In this document: one piece after another, positions 36,243-45,101 of the stretch
Layout of the letters: every line of letters starts with the position of its first letter
Numbering within the stretch: position 1 is the stretch's first letter
NCBI RefSeq assembly: GCF_026168105.1
Contig: NZ_LBMW01000017.1
Location: 62,001-126,000, forward strand
Reading direction: 5' to 3'
Source of the DNA: Streptomyces hygroscopicus
Lineage (GTDB): Bacteria > Actinomycetota > Actinomycetes > Streptomycetales > Streptomycetaceae
DNA length: 64,000 nt
Notes under the pieces: model-generated
Told to the model about the DNA's origin: nothing
The model's database searches: none
The model's input: only the letters and a program-made list of their open reading frames with translations
Made by a program: the position numbers and the translations under genes

Positions 36243-36581
36243 TTACAGCGCGTCGGGACCGCGCTCGCCGGTCCGGACCCGGACGGCCGTCTCGACCGGG
36301 ACGGACCAGACCTTGCCGTCCCCGATCTTGCCGGTGCGGGCCGCCTTCACGATGACCTCGACGAGCTGCTCGGCGTCGTCGTCCTCGGCGAGCACCTCGA
36401 TACGGATCTTGGGGACGAGGTCGACCGTGTACTCGGCGCCCCGGTAGACCTCGGTGTGCCCCCTCTGCCGACCGTAGCCGCTGGCTTCGGTGACCGTCAG
36501 ACCGTGCACCCCGAAGGCCTGCAGGGCCTCCTTGATCTCGTCGAGCCGGTGGGGCTTCACGACGGCGGTGATGAGCTTCAT
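36243..36581 (-). CDS. glnK: Nitrogen regulatory PII protein GlnK
   Basis: 112 aa. KLITAVVKPHRLDEIKEAL at the start, T-loop with Tyr51 in YRGAEYTVDLVPK, Walker-like TGKIGDGKVWSV. Trimeric signal protein that binds ATP/ADP and 2-oxoglutarate and blocks AmtB. The start overlaps amtB by 4 nt (ATGA). Tyr51, the adenylylation site in streptomycetes, is present. Confidence 0.97.
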   Translation of the reverse strand: MKLITAVVKPHRLDEIKEALQAFGVHGLTVTEASGYGRQRGHTEVYRGAEYTVDLVPKIRIEVLAEDDDAEQLVEVIVKAARTGKIGDGKVWSVPVETAVRVRTGERGPDAL

Positions 36582-37921
36582 GCGTCCACCTTCTTGCTCT
36601 GCGTGGCGGCAGGGGCCGGAGCCGCGGCGCTGGACATGACGCCGCCGCCCGCGCCGCTGAAGTCGTACGCCGTCTCGGCGTGCTCGGCCTGGTCGATGCC
36701 GGAGACTTCCTCGTCCTCGGTGACCCGCATGCCGATCGTCTTGTCGAGGAGGAAGGCGAGGACCGCGGAGACGATCAGGGAGTAGGCGAGGACCGCGAAG
36801 ACACCCGCGCACTGAATCCAGAACTGGTGCAGACCGCCGCCGTAGAAGAGGCCCTTGACGTCGGACTGGCCCTTGCCGCTGGCGAAGAGGCCGATCAGCA
36901 GGGAGCCGATGACACCGCCGACCATGTGGACGCCGACGACGTCGAGGGAGTCGTCGTAGCCGAACTTGTACTTCAGGCCGACGGCCATGGCGCACAGGAC
37001 ACCTGCGACGGCGCCGACTGCGATCGCGCCCAGCGGGGAGACCGCGCCGCCGGACGGGGTGATCGCGACCAGACCGGCGACCGCGCCGGAGGCGGCGCCC
37101 AGCGTGGTGAAGGCGCCGTGGCGGATCTTCTCGTACAGAAGCCAGGCGATCATCGCGGCGGCCGTGGCGACCTGGGTGTTGACGAACATCAGCGGGCCGA
37201 CGCCGTCGTCGTTGCCGAGCCACGAGCCGGCGTTGAAGCCGAACCAGCCGAACCACAGGAGACCGGCACCGAGCATGACCAGCGGCAGGCTGTGCGGGCG
37301 CATCGGGTCCTTCTTGAATCCGACGCGCTTGCCGATGACGAGGATCACACCGAGCGCCGCCGCACCCGCGTTGATGTGGACCGCCGTACCGCCGGCGAAG
37401 TCGATCACGCCCAGCTTGAAGGCCCAGCCGCCGGTGCCCCAGACCCAGTGGGCGACCGGGAAGTACACGATCGTGGCCCACAGGGCGAGGAAGAGGGACC
37501 AGGCCGTGAACTTCACGCGGTCCGCCAGCGCGCCGCTTATCAGGGCGGGCGTGATGATCGCGAACATCATCTGGAAGACGGCGAAGACGAAGACCGGGAT
37601 CGTGTATCCGGGCCAGAGGTCCATCTTGCCGATACCGCTGAAGCCGACGTAGCCGGAGGTCCAGCCGATTATCGAGCCCTTGTCGGTGCCGAAGGCCATG
37701 GAGAAGCCGTAGAGCACCCACAGGATGGTGACGACGCCCAGGCTGATGAAGCTCATCATCAGCATGTTCAGGGTGCTCTTGACGCGGACCATGCCTCCGT
37801 AGAAGAAGGCCAGGCCCGGGGTCATGAGCAGCACCAGGGCGGAACAGATGAGCATGAAGCCTGTGTTGGCGGACGACAACTTGGGTGCGTCTGCCGCAAG
37901 CGTGATGGCGGCTGGTGCCAT
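36578..37921 (-). CDS. amtB: Ammonium transporter AmtB
   Basis: 447 aa with about eleven membrane segments. Family motifs: LLMTPGLAFFYGGMVR near the start, FAGGTAVHINAGAAALG with the first channel His, and VVGVHMVGGVIGSLLIGLFA with the second. The C-terminal tail (DEEVSGIDQAEHAETAYDF) is the region that contacts GlnK. First gene of amtB-glnK-glnD, with a GlnR-like site about 130 nt upstream. Confidence 0.96.
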   Translation of the reverse strand: MAPAAITLAADAPKLSSANTGFMLICSALVLLMTPGLAFFYGGMVRVKSTLNMLMMSFISLGVVTILWVLYGFSMAFGTDKGSIIGWTSGYVGFSGIGKMDLWPGYTIPVFVFAVFQMMFAIITPALISGALADRVKFTAWSLFLALWATIVYFPVAHWVWGTGGWAFKLGVIDFAGGTAVHINAGAAALGVILVIGKRVGFKKDPMRPHSLPLVMLGAGLLWFGWFGFNAGSWLGNDDGVGPLMFVNTQVATAAAMIAWLLYEKIRHGAFTTLGAASGAVAGLVAITPSGGAVSPLGAIAVGAVAGVLCAMAVGLKYKFGYDDSLDVVGVHMVGGVIGSLLIGLFASGKGQSDVKGLFYGGGLHQFWIQCAGVFAVLAYSLIVSAVLAFLLDKTIGMRVTEDEEVSGIDQAEHAETAYDFSGAGGGVMSSAAAPAPAATQSKKVDA

Positions 37922-38369
37922 CGGCGTCTCCTCGTCGGTTGTACGGCCCCGTGCGGGCGAAGCCTGTGAGCGGTTCGGGCATGAGGGGTGGGCCGGTTAT
38001 GCGCCATGAGATTGGCGCAGCGCCGTTTCCGTCGACGCCCCTCGATGTTTCGCCGCAGTGACGAAGACACCGCGCGTGTTACGCATTGATGAACTGCCGG
38101 ATGCCGGTCACGTCGATCGTTATCGTGACGCAACCATTCAGGAATGGCGCTCCTTCATGCGTCTGAGTCGTTCTCGCGCCCGAATGGTCACCGCTCCAGC
38201 GGACCCGGCCGTTACCCGAAGAAAGGTCCTCGGTCAATGGTCGCGGTATGCAGGCCGGCCGCGGCGGCCATCCGATGACCTGGCTGGGGGAGCCGAGTCG
38301 GGCAGTTCGGGATGGCGGCCGCGGCCGGGGTCTCAAGGGGCCCTTGGGTTCCGGCGGGCCCGAAAAGAA
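37922..38369. other. Intergenic region between nsdA and amtB
   Basis: 448 bp, no gene seen. It holds the GlnR-like element at 38047-38062, the inverted repeat GCGCCA (38001-38006) N6 TGGCGC (38013-38018) in the amtB leader, and GC-rich palindromes around 38325-38365 (for example CAAGGGCCCCTTG on the minus strand) that may end nsdA transcription. Confidence 0.5.
38047..38062 (-). promoter_or_regulatory. GlnR-type binding site upstream of amtB
   Basis: On the minus strand GTCAC-N6-GAAAC matches the a/b half of the Streptomyces GlnR box (gTnAc-N6-GaAAc). A second GTAAC lies 20 bp further upstream (38078-38082), with GGTGT six bases after it as a poor b half. GlnR activation of amtB is known in S. 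coelicolor. Confidence 0.65.
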
Positions 38370-39845
38370 TCAGATCGCCTCTGCGGTCTCGGGCAGGTGG
38401 GCGGCGAGATGGTCGGACAATTCGACGACCTCGGCAAGATCACCGAAATCGCGCACCGCCGTGTCCACGGTCTTTCGGATACGAGTGTTGACGCGTTCCG
38501 ACCGGACCTTTCTGGCGATTTCCATGGCCCGTTTGGCCAGCACGGAGCTCTGCTCGGGCTCGCGCTGGAGAAGGTGCACGGTGGCCATGCCGATGAGGTT
38601 GAGTGCGTACGACCGCTGGTGCTCGGTGTCCTCGGCGAAGAGGTCGACGGCCTTCTGCATCACGGGCTCGGCGAGGGAGGCGTAGCTGGGGCTGCGGCCC
38701 GCGACATAGGCGAGATCGCGGTACGAGTGGGAGTTCTCGGCGTGCAGCTCGGCCTCGGAGAAGAAGCGGATCCAGTCGGGCTCGGGCTCGTCGAACTCCA
38801 GTGCGTCGGCGAAGGTGTCCTCGGCCATCCTGACGGCACGCTTGCACCTGCCGGGCTGGCCCATGCTCGCGTACGCACGGGCCTCCATCGCATACAGCAT
38901 CGCCTGGGTGCGCGGGCTCGCGCAGTCCCGGCTGCCGTACTGGGCGAGGTGGATGAGCTCCAGGGCGTCGTCGGGCCGGCCCAGGTGGATCATCTGGCGG
39001 CTCATGCTGGACAGGACGTACGAGCCGAGCGGCTTGTCGCCCGCCTCCTTGGCGGCGTGCAGGGCGAGGACGAAGTATTTCTGCGCGGTGGGCTGGAGCC
39101 CGACGTCGTAGCTCATCCAGCCGGCCAGTTCGGCCAGCTCGGCGGCGACCTTGAACAGACGCCGCGTGGTGGCCTCCGGCTGGGGCTCCTGGAGGAGGTC
39201 GGTCACCTCGCGCAGCTGGCCTACGACGGCCTTGCGGCGCAGACCGCCGCCGCACTGGGCGTCCCACTGCCGGAACATCACGATGGTGGTCTCGAGGAGG
39301 TCCAGCTCCGGCTTGGAGAGTCGGCCGCGGGCCCGCCCGGACGGCACGGGGTCGGGCTCCTCGCGCGGGGCGGCGGGGCTCGGTACCAGCCAGCGCTGCA
39401 GGGGCTCGATCAGGGACGGGCCCGCGGACAGCGCCAGGGAGGTCCCGAGAAAACCGCGCCGCGCCAGCATCAGGTCGCTGCGCGAGAACTCGCTGATCAA
39501 CGCCACCGTCTGCGGGCCCGTCCAGGGCATGTCGATTCCGGACACGGAGGGTGACTGGTGGGCCGGACGCAGCCCCAGGTCCTCGATGGCGACCACACAG
39601 CCGAAACGCTCGGAGAACAGCTCCGACAGGATCCGCGGAATCGGCTCGCGCGGGTTCTCCCCGTCGAGCCAGCGGCGCACCCGCGAGGTGTCCGTGGAGA
39701 TGTGGTTGGCACCCAACTGGCGGGCTCTGCGGTTGACTTGACGCGCCAGCTCGCCCTTCGACCAGCCGCTTCGCACGAACCAAGAGCCGAGCAGCTCGTT
39801 GGGGCGCTTGTCAGCGTTCTCGCCGCTTCCGCCGTTGCCGCCCAC
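38370..39845 (-). CDS. nsdA: NsdA, negative regulator of differentiation and antibiotic production
   Basis: About 491 aa from GTG 39845 (VGGNGGSGENADKRPNELLGSWF). The N-terminal DNA-binding-like region has SGWSKGELARQVNRRARQLGANHISTDTSRVRRWLDGENPREPIP. The rest is a long helical TPR-like domain (SSMSRQMIHLGRPDDALELIHLAQYG and following repeats). In S. coelicolor loss of NsdA causes early sporulation and antibiotic overproduction. It is transcribed alone, away from the prim-pol gene. Confidence 0.93.
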   Translation of the reverse strand: MGGNGGSGENADKRPNELLGSWFVRSGWSKGELARQVNRRARQLGANHISTDTSRVRRWLDGENPREPIPRILSELFSERFGCVVAIEDLGLRPAHQSPSVSGIDMPWTGPQTVALISEFSRSDLMLARRGFLGTSLALSAGPSLIEPLQRWLVPSPAAPREEPDPVPSGRARGRLSKPELDLLETTIVMFRQWDAQCGGGLRRKAVVGQLREVTDLLQEPQPEATTRRLFKVAAELAELAGWMSYDVGLQPTAQKYFVLALHAAKEAGDKPLGSYVLSSMSRQMIHLGRPDDALELIHLAQYGSRDCASPRTQAMLYAMEARAYASMGQPGRCKRAVRMAEDTFADALEFDEPEPDWIRFFSEAELHAENSHSYRDLAYVAGRSPSYASLAEPVMQKAVDLFAEDTEHQRSYALNLIGMATVHLLQREPEQSSVLAKRAMEIARKVRSERVNTRIRKTVDTAVRDFGDLAEVVELSDHLAAHLPETAEAI

Positions 39846-40304
39846 TGGAACGCCCCCATCCCTGAAACCACTTGTGCGCTTTGTGCGCCAAGCCCTACCA
39901 GCATGCCGGTGGATACCGCCCCGCGTCCGGCAGTTCTCAGCCGTCGGACGGGAACCGACTTGCCTCCGGCATACCCACGAGTGCGTGCGTCCCCAGGACT
40001 CGTGCACTCAAAGTAATCCTACGATCACGCGTCCAGCCATGGTGATTCCAGAATCGCCACCATTCGCCACCCCTTCGAATGAACTCACGGTGGCCCAGGC
40101 GCGATTCACTTGACACATGACGGCCGGAAGCAGGTGGAGCGGTGCAGTGACCGGCGCGCACCGCCGAACTCACCACCCCGGGTAACAACCGGGCGCCGCC
40201 CCCGGCCCCGCGATGACGGCCTACGCGGCGAGAATGCGGGAACTCAGCGTCACATTCCGACTTCGTCGCGTAACCATCGGCGCACCGGACCCGTTGGAGG
40301 GGGT
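39846..40304. other. Divergent control region between nsdA and the prim-pol gene
   Basis: 459 bp without a supported gene. It contains the dyad GGTGATTC-CA-GAATCGCC (40041-40058, one mismatch), next to repeated GGTGGCGA-like units on the minus strand (40055-40080), and a TTGACA at 40110-40115 without a clear -10. It probably carries promoters for both genes. Confidence 0.45.
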
Positions 40305-40967
40305 ATGGACTTCACGATCGGCGGCACGCGGGGTCTCCGCGAAATCAGGCCCGGCGCGCGGCGCCGGGGCCGCTCGTCGGAGTGCACCGCCGTGGCCGAG
40401 TACACCGGCCTGTGGGGCTGGGACGTGGTCCCCGGCGCCCGGGCGGTCGCAGGGGCTTGCTCCTGCGGCAGGACGGACTGCGAGGCACCCGGCGCGCATC
40501 CGCTGGACTTCACGCCCGTCGTGCGCGCGGGTGCCACGCTGGACCAGGCGACCGAGGCATGGGCCGAGGTTCCCGGCGCCTCGGTGATGCTGCCGGTCGG
40601 CGGCGCGTTCGATGTGATCGAGGTCGCCGAGGCGGCGGGACGGCGTGCGCTGGTGCGGCTGGAGCGCATGGGCCTCCCGCTCGGGCCGGTGACGGCGACC
40701 CCGGACGGCCGCGCCCACTTCTTCGTCGCCCCGGGCTCCGCTGCCGAGCTCCCCACGCTGCTGTACCGGATGGGGTGGGACGACGCGGACCTCGACCTGC
40801 ACGCGCTCGGCCCGGGCACGTACCTCACGGCCCCGCCTTCCGACCGCGGCGGCCTCGGCCCGGCCCGCTGGCTCCGCGCCCCCGCGCTCGACTCGGCGAC
40901 GAGCCCCCCGGCCGCACGCCTGCTGATCGGCACCCTGGCGTACGCGGCGCATCGCTCACGGGCCTGA
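40305..40967 (+). CDS. Bifunctional DNA primase/polymerase-like domain protein
   Basis: 220 aa from ATG 40305 with GGAGGGGG upstream. It fits the N-terminal domain of prim-pol proteins (AEYTGLWGWDVVPG, then GAHPLDFTP, and MLPVGGAFDVIEV). A CSCGRTDCEAPGAHP segment with Cys and His may bind metal. There is no helicase domain. Conserved as a single gene next to ftsY and nsdA in streptomycetes. Whether it primes DNA is unknown; the metal-binding acidic pair is not obvious. Confidence 0.8.
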   Translation: MDFTIGGTRGLREIRPGARRRGRSSECTAVAEYTGLWGWDVVPGARAVAGACSCGRTDCEAPGAHPLDFTPVVRAGATLDQATEAWAEVPGASVMLPVGGAFDVIEVAEAAGRRALVRLERMGLPLGPVTATPDGRAHFFVAPGSAAELPTLLYRMGWDDADLDLHALGPGTYLTAPPSDRGGLGPARWLRAPALDSATSPPAARLLIGTLAYAAHRSRA

Positions 40968-40975
40968 AAGCGCGG

Positions 40976-41013
40976 CCCGACGGGGCGCCCGGCCCTTCGG
41001 GCGCCCCGTCGGG
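40976..41013. terminator. Terminator 1 between prim-pol gene and ftsY
   Basis: CCCGACGGGGCGCCCG and CGGGCGCCCCGTCGGG form a perfect 16-bp stem with a 6-nt loop, placed 9 nt after the prim-pol stop codon. Confidence 0.85.
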
Positions 41014-41025
41014 CGGCGACAGCCA

Positions 41026-41064
41026 AGGGCCCCCATCACATCTGCACCATGTGGTGGGGGCCCT
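41026..41064. terminator. Terminator 2 between prim-pol gene and ftsY
   Basis: GGGCCCCCATCACAT and ATGTGGTGGGGGCCC pair over 15 bp (one G-U) with a 7-nt loop. It lies between the first hairpin and the ftsY stop, so it suits the opposite strand. Confidence 0.8.
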
Positions 41065-41110
41065 TCTCCGCGTACGCCGCCGGTGGCTCCGTACGCCTCG
41101 TCGTGTGCCG

Positions 41111-42313
41111 TCAGTCGCCGATAAGCGCATCCACGAACGCTTCCGGGTCGAACGGCGCCAGGTCGTCGGCGCCCTCGCCGAGACCGATCAGCTTGACCGG
41201 CACACCCAGCTCGCGCTGGACCGCGACCACGATGCCGCCCTTGGCCGTGCCGTCGAGCTTGGTGAGCACGATGCCGGTGATGTCCACGACCTCGGCGAAC
41301 ACGCGGGCCTGGACGAGTCCGTTCTGCCCGGTCGTGGCGTCCAGGACCAGCAGCACCTCGTCCAGCGGCGCATGCTTCTCGACGACCCGCTTGACCTTGC
41401 CCAGCTCGTCCATGAGGCCGGTCTTGGTGTGCAGGCGCCCAGCCGTGTCGATGAGGACGACGTCGGCGCCGATCTCCTTGCCCTCCTTGACCGCGTCGAA
41501 CGCGACGGAAGCGGGGTCGCCGGCCTCCGGGCCGCGCACGGTGTGGGCGCCGACCCGCTCACCCCAGGTCTGCAGCTGGTCGGCGGCGGCGGCACGGAAG
41601 GTGTCGGCGGCGCCGAGGACGACGCTGCGGCCGTCGGCCACGAGAACTCGGGCGAGCTTGCCGGTGGTGGTGGTCTTGCCGGTGCCGTTGACACCGACGA
41701 CCATCACGATGCCGGGCTTGCTGGTCTCGGGCTCGGTGTGGACCGTGCGGTCCATGTCGGTGCCGACCAGCTGGAGCAGCTCCTCGCGCAGCAGTCCGCG
41801 CAGCTCCTCCGGTGAACGGGTGCCGAGCACCTTTACGTGCTCGCGCAGGCGTTCGACGAGCTCCTGGGTGGGCTGCACACCGACGTCGGCGGTGAGCAGG
41901 GTGTCCTCGATCTCCTCCCAGGTCTCCTCGTCGAGGTGCTCCCGGGACAGAAGGGTCAGCAGCCCCTTGCCGAGCGCGTTCTGCGAGCGGGACAGACGGG
42001 CGCGCAGGCGGACCAGACGGCCGGCGGTGGGCTCGGGGATCTCGATCGGGGGCGCTTCGGCGGCGGGCGGCTCCTCGACGACGACGGGAGCGGAACCCTC
42101 CGGGAGGTCTACCTCCTCGATCGTCCGGCGTTCCTCGTCGCGCGGCGTCTCGGCCTCGTCGCCGACGTGCGGCTCGGCCGGAGGGGCGGTGATGTCGGGC
42201 GTCGTCGGGGGCGCCGGGGGCAGCTGCTTCTTACGGCGACTGCCGACGACGAGCCCGCCGAGCGCGGCGACCACGACCACGGCGATGACTACAGCAAGGA
42301 TGACGATTTCCAT
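41111..42313 (-). CDS. ftsY: SRP receptor FtsY
   Basis: 400 aa from ATG 42313. N-terminal membrane segment IVILAVVIAVVVVAALGGLVV, an acidic Pro/Glu-rich A region (about 30-95), N domain with LSRSQNALGKGLLTLLSRE, and GTPase G1 GVNGTGKTTTTGKLAR, DTAGRLHTKTGLMDEL, TKLDGTAKGG. Docks Ffh-ribosome complexes at the membrane. The membrane anchor is usual in actinomycetes but absent in E. coli FtsY. Confidence 0.96.
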   Translation of the reverse strand: MEIVILAVVIAVVVVAALGGLVVGSRRKKQLPPAPPTTPDITAPPAEPHVGDEAETPRDEERRTIEEVDLPEGSAPVVVEEPPAAEAPPIEIPEPTAGRLVRLRARLSRSQNALGKGLLTLLSREHLDEETWEEIEDTLLTADVGVQPTQELVERLREHVKVLGTRSPEELRGLLREELLQLVGTDMDRTVHTEPETSKPGIVMVVGVNGTGKTTTTGKLARVLVADGRSVVLGAADTFRAAAADQLQTWGERVGAHTVRGPEAGDPASVAFDAVKEGKEIGADVVLIDTAGRLHTKTGLMDELGKVKRVVEKHAPLDEVLLVLDATTGQNGLVQARVFAEVVDITGIVLTKLDGTAKGGIVVAVQRELGVPVKLIGLGEGADDLAPFDPEAFVDALIGD

Positions 42314-42447
42314 AACGGGTCCAGTATGCGCGACCGGGCCCCGGGCGGTCCGGCGACGGCTCCGGGGTACGAGACCCTGGTTGTCTGATGCCTCGTCAGC
42401 TAACGTCCCCGTGCACACCCTCCCGGCGAAGGTGAAGGGGGCCTCCC

Positions 42448-43491
42448 ATGCCCGTCACGGTCGTACGTTTCAACCTCGTCGAGCCCGGCGCGACCCCCGC
42501 CTCCCTGGGCGCCCGCTACCGCGCGGCCGTGGAGATGGCCGCGTACGCCGACGACCGCGGGATAACCACCGTCCAGACCGAGGAGCACCACGGGGCCGCG
42601 AACAACTGGCTGCCTTCGCCGTTCGCCTTCGCCGGCGCGGTCTTCGGCGCGACCCGGCGGCTGGCGGTCACCGTCTCGGCGGTCATCGGCCCGCTGCACG
42701 ACCCTCTGCGGCTGGCCGAGGACATCGCCGTACTGGACCTGCTCAGCGGCGGCCGGCTGGTCACCGTGGCGGGGATCGGCTACCGGCCGGAGGAGTACGC
42801 CCTCTTCGACGTGGAGTGGAAGCGGCGCGGCAGGCTCCAGGACGAGCTGCTGGAGACCGTGCTCAGGGCGTGGACCGGCGAGGAGTTCGCCTACCGCGGC
42901 CGTACCGTACGCGTCACCCCGCGCCCGTACACACAGCCGCACCCACTGCTGCTGGTCGGGGGCTCCTCGACGGCGGCGGCTCGCCGCGCCGCCCGCCTGG
43001 GCCTGCCCTTCTTCCCGAGCGCGCACCTGCCGGAGCTGGCGGCGTACTACAAGGAGCAGCTCACGGAGTACGGCACCGAGGGCTGGACGATGATGCCGGC
43101 CGCCGAGACCCCGCTGCTGCATCTCGCCGAGGATCCGGACCGGGCGTGGGCGCGCTGTGGCGGGCACTTCCTGCACGAGGCGCGGACGTACGCCTCCTGG
43201 CAGTCCGACGGCATCCGGTCGGCGGTGCGGTCGGCGGCCACCACGGTGGACGAGCTTCGCGCGGAAGGCGTCTACCGGATTGTGACGCCGGACGAGTGCC
43301 TGGCCCTCGGCCTGGACACCTACGTCCTGCATCCGCTCTCGGGCGGGATGCCGGTCGACGAGGGCTGGCGCAGTCTGCACCTGTTCTGCGAGAACGTGCT
43401 GCCCCGGCTCGAGGGGCCGAGCACGGCCGGCCTGCCGGCACCGGCCCAGGGCGAACGAGCCACACGTGCCGCCGCCCGGCTCGGGCAGTGA
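42448..43491 (+). CDS. LLM-class flavin-dependent oxidoreductase
   Basis: 347 aa from ATG 42448 with AAGGGGG upstream. Luciferase-like TIM barrel: VQTEEHHGAANNWLPSPFAFAGAV, VSAVIGPLHDPLRLAEDIAVLDLLSGGR, GIGYRPEEYALF, PLLLVGGSSTAAARRAARLG. It uses FMN or F420 with an unknown substrate. It stands alone between ftsY and glcP, ending at a shared terminator. Confidence 0.88.
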   Translation: MPVTVVRFNLVEPGATPASLGARYRAAVEMAAYADDRGITTVQTEEHHGAANNWLPSPFAFAGAVFGATRRLAVTVSAVIGPLHDPLRLAEDIAVLDLLSGGRLVTVAGIGYRPEEYALFDVEWKRRGRLQDELLETVLRAWTGEEFAYRGRTVRVTPRPYTQPHPLLLVGGSSTAAARRAARLGLPFFPSAHLPELAAYYKEQLTEYGTEGWTMMPAAETPLLHLAEDPDRAWARCGGHFLHEARTYASWQSDGIRSAVRSAATTVDELRAEGVYRIVTPDECLALGLDTYVLHPLSGGMPVDEGWRSLHLFCENVLPRLEGPSTAGLPAPAQGERATRAAARLGQ

Positions 43492-43514
43492 CCGAGCCGG
43501 GCGGCGGCAGGATA

Positions 43515-43552
43515 CGAGGAGAGGGGCAGCGGGGACTTGGCCCTTCTCCTCG
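43515..43552. terminator. Bidirectional terminator
   Basis: CGAGGAGAGGGGC and GCCCTTCTCCTCG pair over 13 bp (one G-U), loop 12 nt, between the convergent oxidoreductase and glucose permease genes. Confidence 0.75.
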
Positions 43553-43567
43553 AGACGGGGTGGGCGG

Positions 43568-44986
43568 TCAGCCCATCTCCTCCAGGGACTTGCCCTTGGT
43601 CTCCTTCACGAACTTCAGGACGAAGGGGACGGAGAGCGCCGCGAAGACCGTGTAGATCACGTAGGTCCCGGAGAGGTTCCAGTCGGCCAGCGACGGGAAG
43701 CTCGCGGTGATGGCCCAGTTGGCGATCCACTGCGCGGCGGCGGCCACGCCCAGGGCGGCGGCGCGGATCTTGTTCGGGAACATCTCGCCGAGCATGACCC
43801 AGACGACCACACCCCAGGACAGGGCGAAGAACAGGACGAACACATGGGCGGCGATCAGCGCGACCCAGCCCTGCGTGCTCGGCAGCCTGCCGTCGACGAG
43901 GTGGGACGAGAACGCCCAGGCCTCCAGCGCAAGGCCGATCACCATGCCGACCGAACCGATGATCGCGAGCGGCCTGCGGCCGACACGGTCCACGAAGATC
44001 ATCGCAACCACGGTGCCGAGGATGTTGATGATCGACGTCGTGAACGAGTAGAAGAACGAGTCCGTCGGGTCGATGCCGACCGACTGCCACAGCGTCGAGG
44101 AGTAGTAGAACGCGACGTTGATGCCGACGAACTGCTGGAAGACGGACAGGCCGATGCCGACCCAGACGATCGGCTTGAAGAAGAAGCCGCCGCCGAGCAG
44201 GTCCTTGAAGGTGGACTTGTGCTCGCTCTTCATCGCCTGCTCGATCTCGGCGACGCGCGCATCCAGGTCGGCTCCCCGGCCCTCGACCTCGGCGAGGATC
44301 TCCCGGGCGCGCTCACGCCTGCCGACGGAGAGCAGGAATCGCGGGGACTCGGGGATGGCGAAGGAGAGCAGGCCGTACAGGACGGCCGGGACGACCATGA
44401 CGCCGAGCATGACCTGCCAGGCCTCCAGGCCCATCAGGTGACCGCGCTGGTTGCCGCCGGCGGCGTTCAGCAGGCCCCAGTTGACCAGCTGGGAGATGGC
44501 GATGCCGACGACGATCGCGGCCTGCTGGAAGGAGCCGAGCCGGCCGCGGTACGCGGGCGGGGCGACCTCGGCGATGTACGCGGGGCCGATCACGGAGGCC
44601 ATACCGATGGCGAAACCGCCGATGACGCGCCACAGGGCGAGATCCCAGAGCGCGAAGGGCAGCGCCGAGCCGACGGCGCTGACCGTGAAGAGGACGGCGG
44701 CGATCTGCATGCAGCGGATACGGCCGATGCGGTCGGCTATCCGGCCGGCGGTGGCGGCCCCGATCGCACAGCCGATCAGGGCGATGGCGATGACCTGGGC
44801 CAGCGCTGCGGAACCGATGTCATAGCGCTCGCGGATGGCCTCGACGGCGCCGTTGATCACGGAGCTGTCGTAACCGAACAGGAAACCGCCCATCGCGGCG
44901 GCCGCCGCGATGAAGATGACGTGTCCGAGATGCTCGGGTTGAGCCGTCCTGGCTCCTGACAGGGGTGCCTGCGCTGTGCTGGTCAC
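43568..44986 (-). CDS. glcP: Glucose permease GlcP (MFS sugar porter)
   Basis: 472 aa from GTG 44986 with GAGGAG upstream; same length as S. coelicolor GlcP. Twelve membrane segments; sugar-porter motifs GFLFGYDSSVINGA, GRIADRIGRIRC, PAYIAEVAPPAYRGRLGSFQQ, PESPRFLLSVGRRERA, QQFVGINVAFYYS, DRVGRRPL. It imports glucose with protons. The promoter carries a LacI-type palindrome. In S. coelicolor this transporter is the main glucose uptake route and matters for carbon repression. Confidence 0.94.
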   Translation of the reverse strand: MTSTAQAPLSGARTAQPEHLGHVIFIAAAAAMGGFLFGYDSSVINGAVEAIRERYDIGSAALAQVIAIALIGCAIGAATAGRIADRIGRIRCMQIAAVLFTVSAVGSALPFALWDLALWRVIGGFAIGMASVIGPAYIAEVAPPAYRGRLGSFQQAAIVVGIAISQLVNWGLLNAAGGNQRGHLMGLEAWQVMLGVMVVPAVLYGLLSFAIPESPRFLLSVGRRERAREILAEVEGRGADLDARVAEIEQAMKSEHKSTFKDLLGGGFFFKPIVWVGIGLSVFQQFVGINVAFYYSSTLWQSVGIDPTDSFFYSFTTSIINILGTVVAMIFVDRVGRRPLAIIGSVGMVIGLALEAWAFSSHLVDGRLPSTQGWVALIAAHVFVLFFALSWGVVVWVMLGEMFPNKIRAAALGVAAAAQWIANWAITASFPSLADWNLSGTYVIYTVFAALSVPFVLKFVKETKGKSLEEMG

Positions 44987-45061
44987 GTTTGACTCCTCGG
45001 GCCACGGCAACGCTGCCGGGGTGGGGGGAACCCTTCCAGGTGGCGACACCTGAAGGTAAAA

Positions 45062-45071
45062 GCAACGTTGC
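45062..45071 (-). promoter_or_regulatory. LacI-type operator of glcP
   Basis: GCAACGTTGC, a perfect 10-bp palindrome with central CG, typical of LacI/GalR-family operators. It sits 3 bp downstream of the -10 element, at the transcription start, suited to repression. The repressor is not in this window. Confidence 0.6.
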
Positions 45072-45073
45072 AG

Positions 45074-45101
45074 AGACTATGCGTTCAAGTATCGAAGTCA
45101 A
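45074..45101 (-). promoter_or_regulatory. glcP promoter
   Basis: Minus strand: TTGACT (45101-45096), 16-bp spacer, TAGTCT (45079-45074). Close to the vegetative consensus; the start point would overlap the GCAACGTTGC palindrome, and the leader is about 80 nt. Confidence 0.65.
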
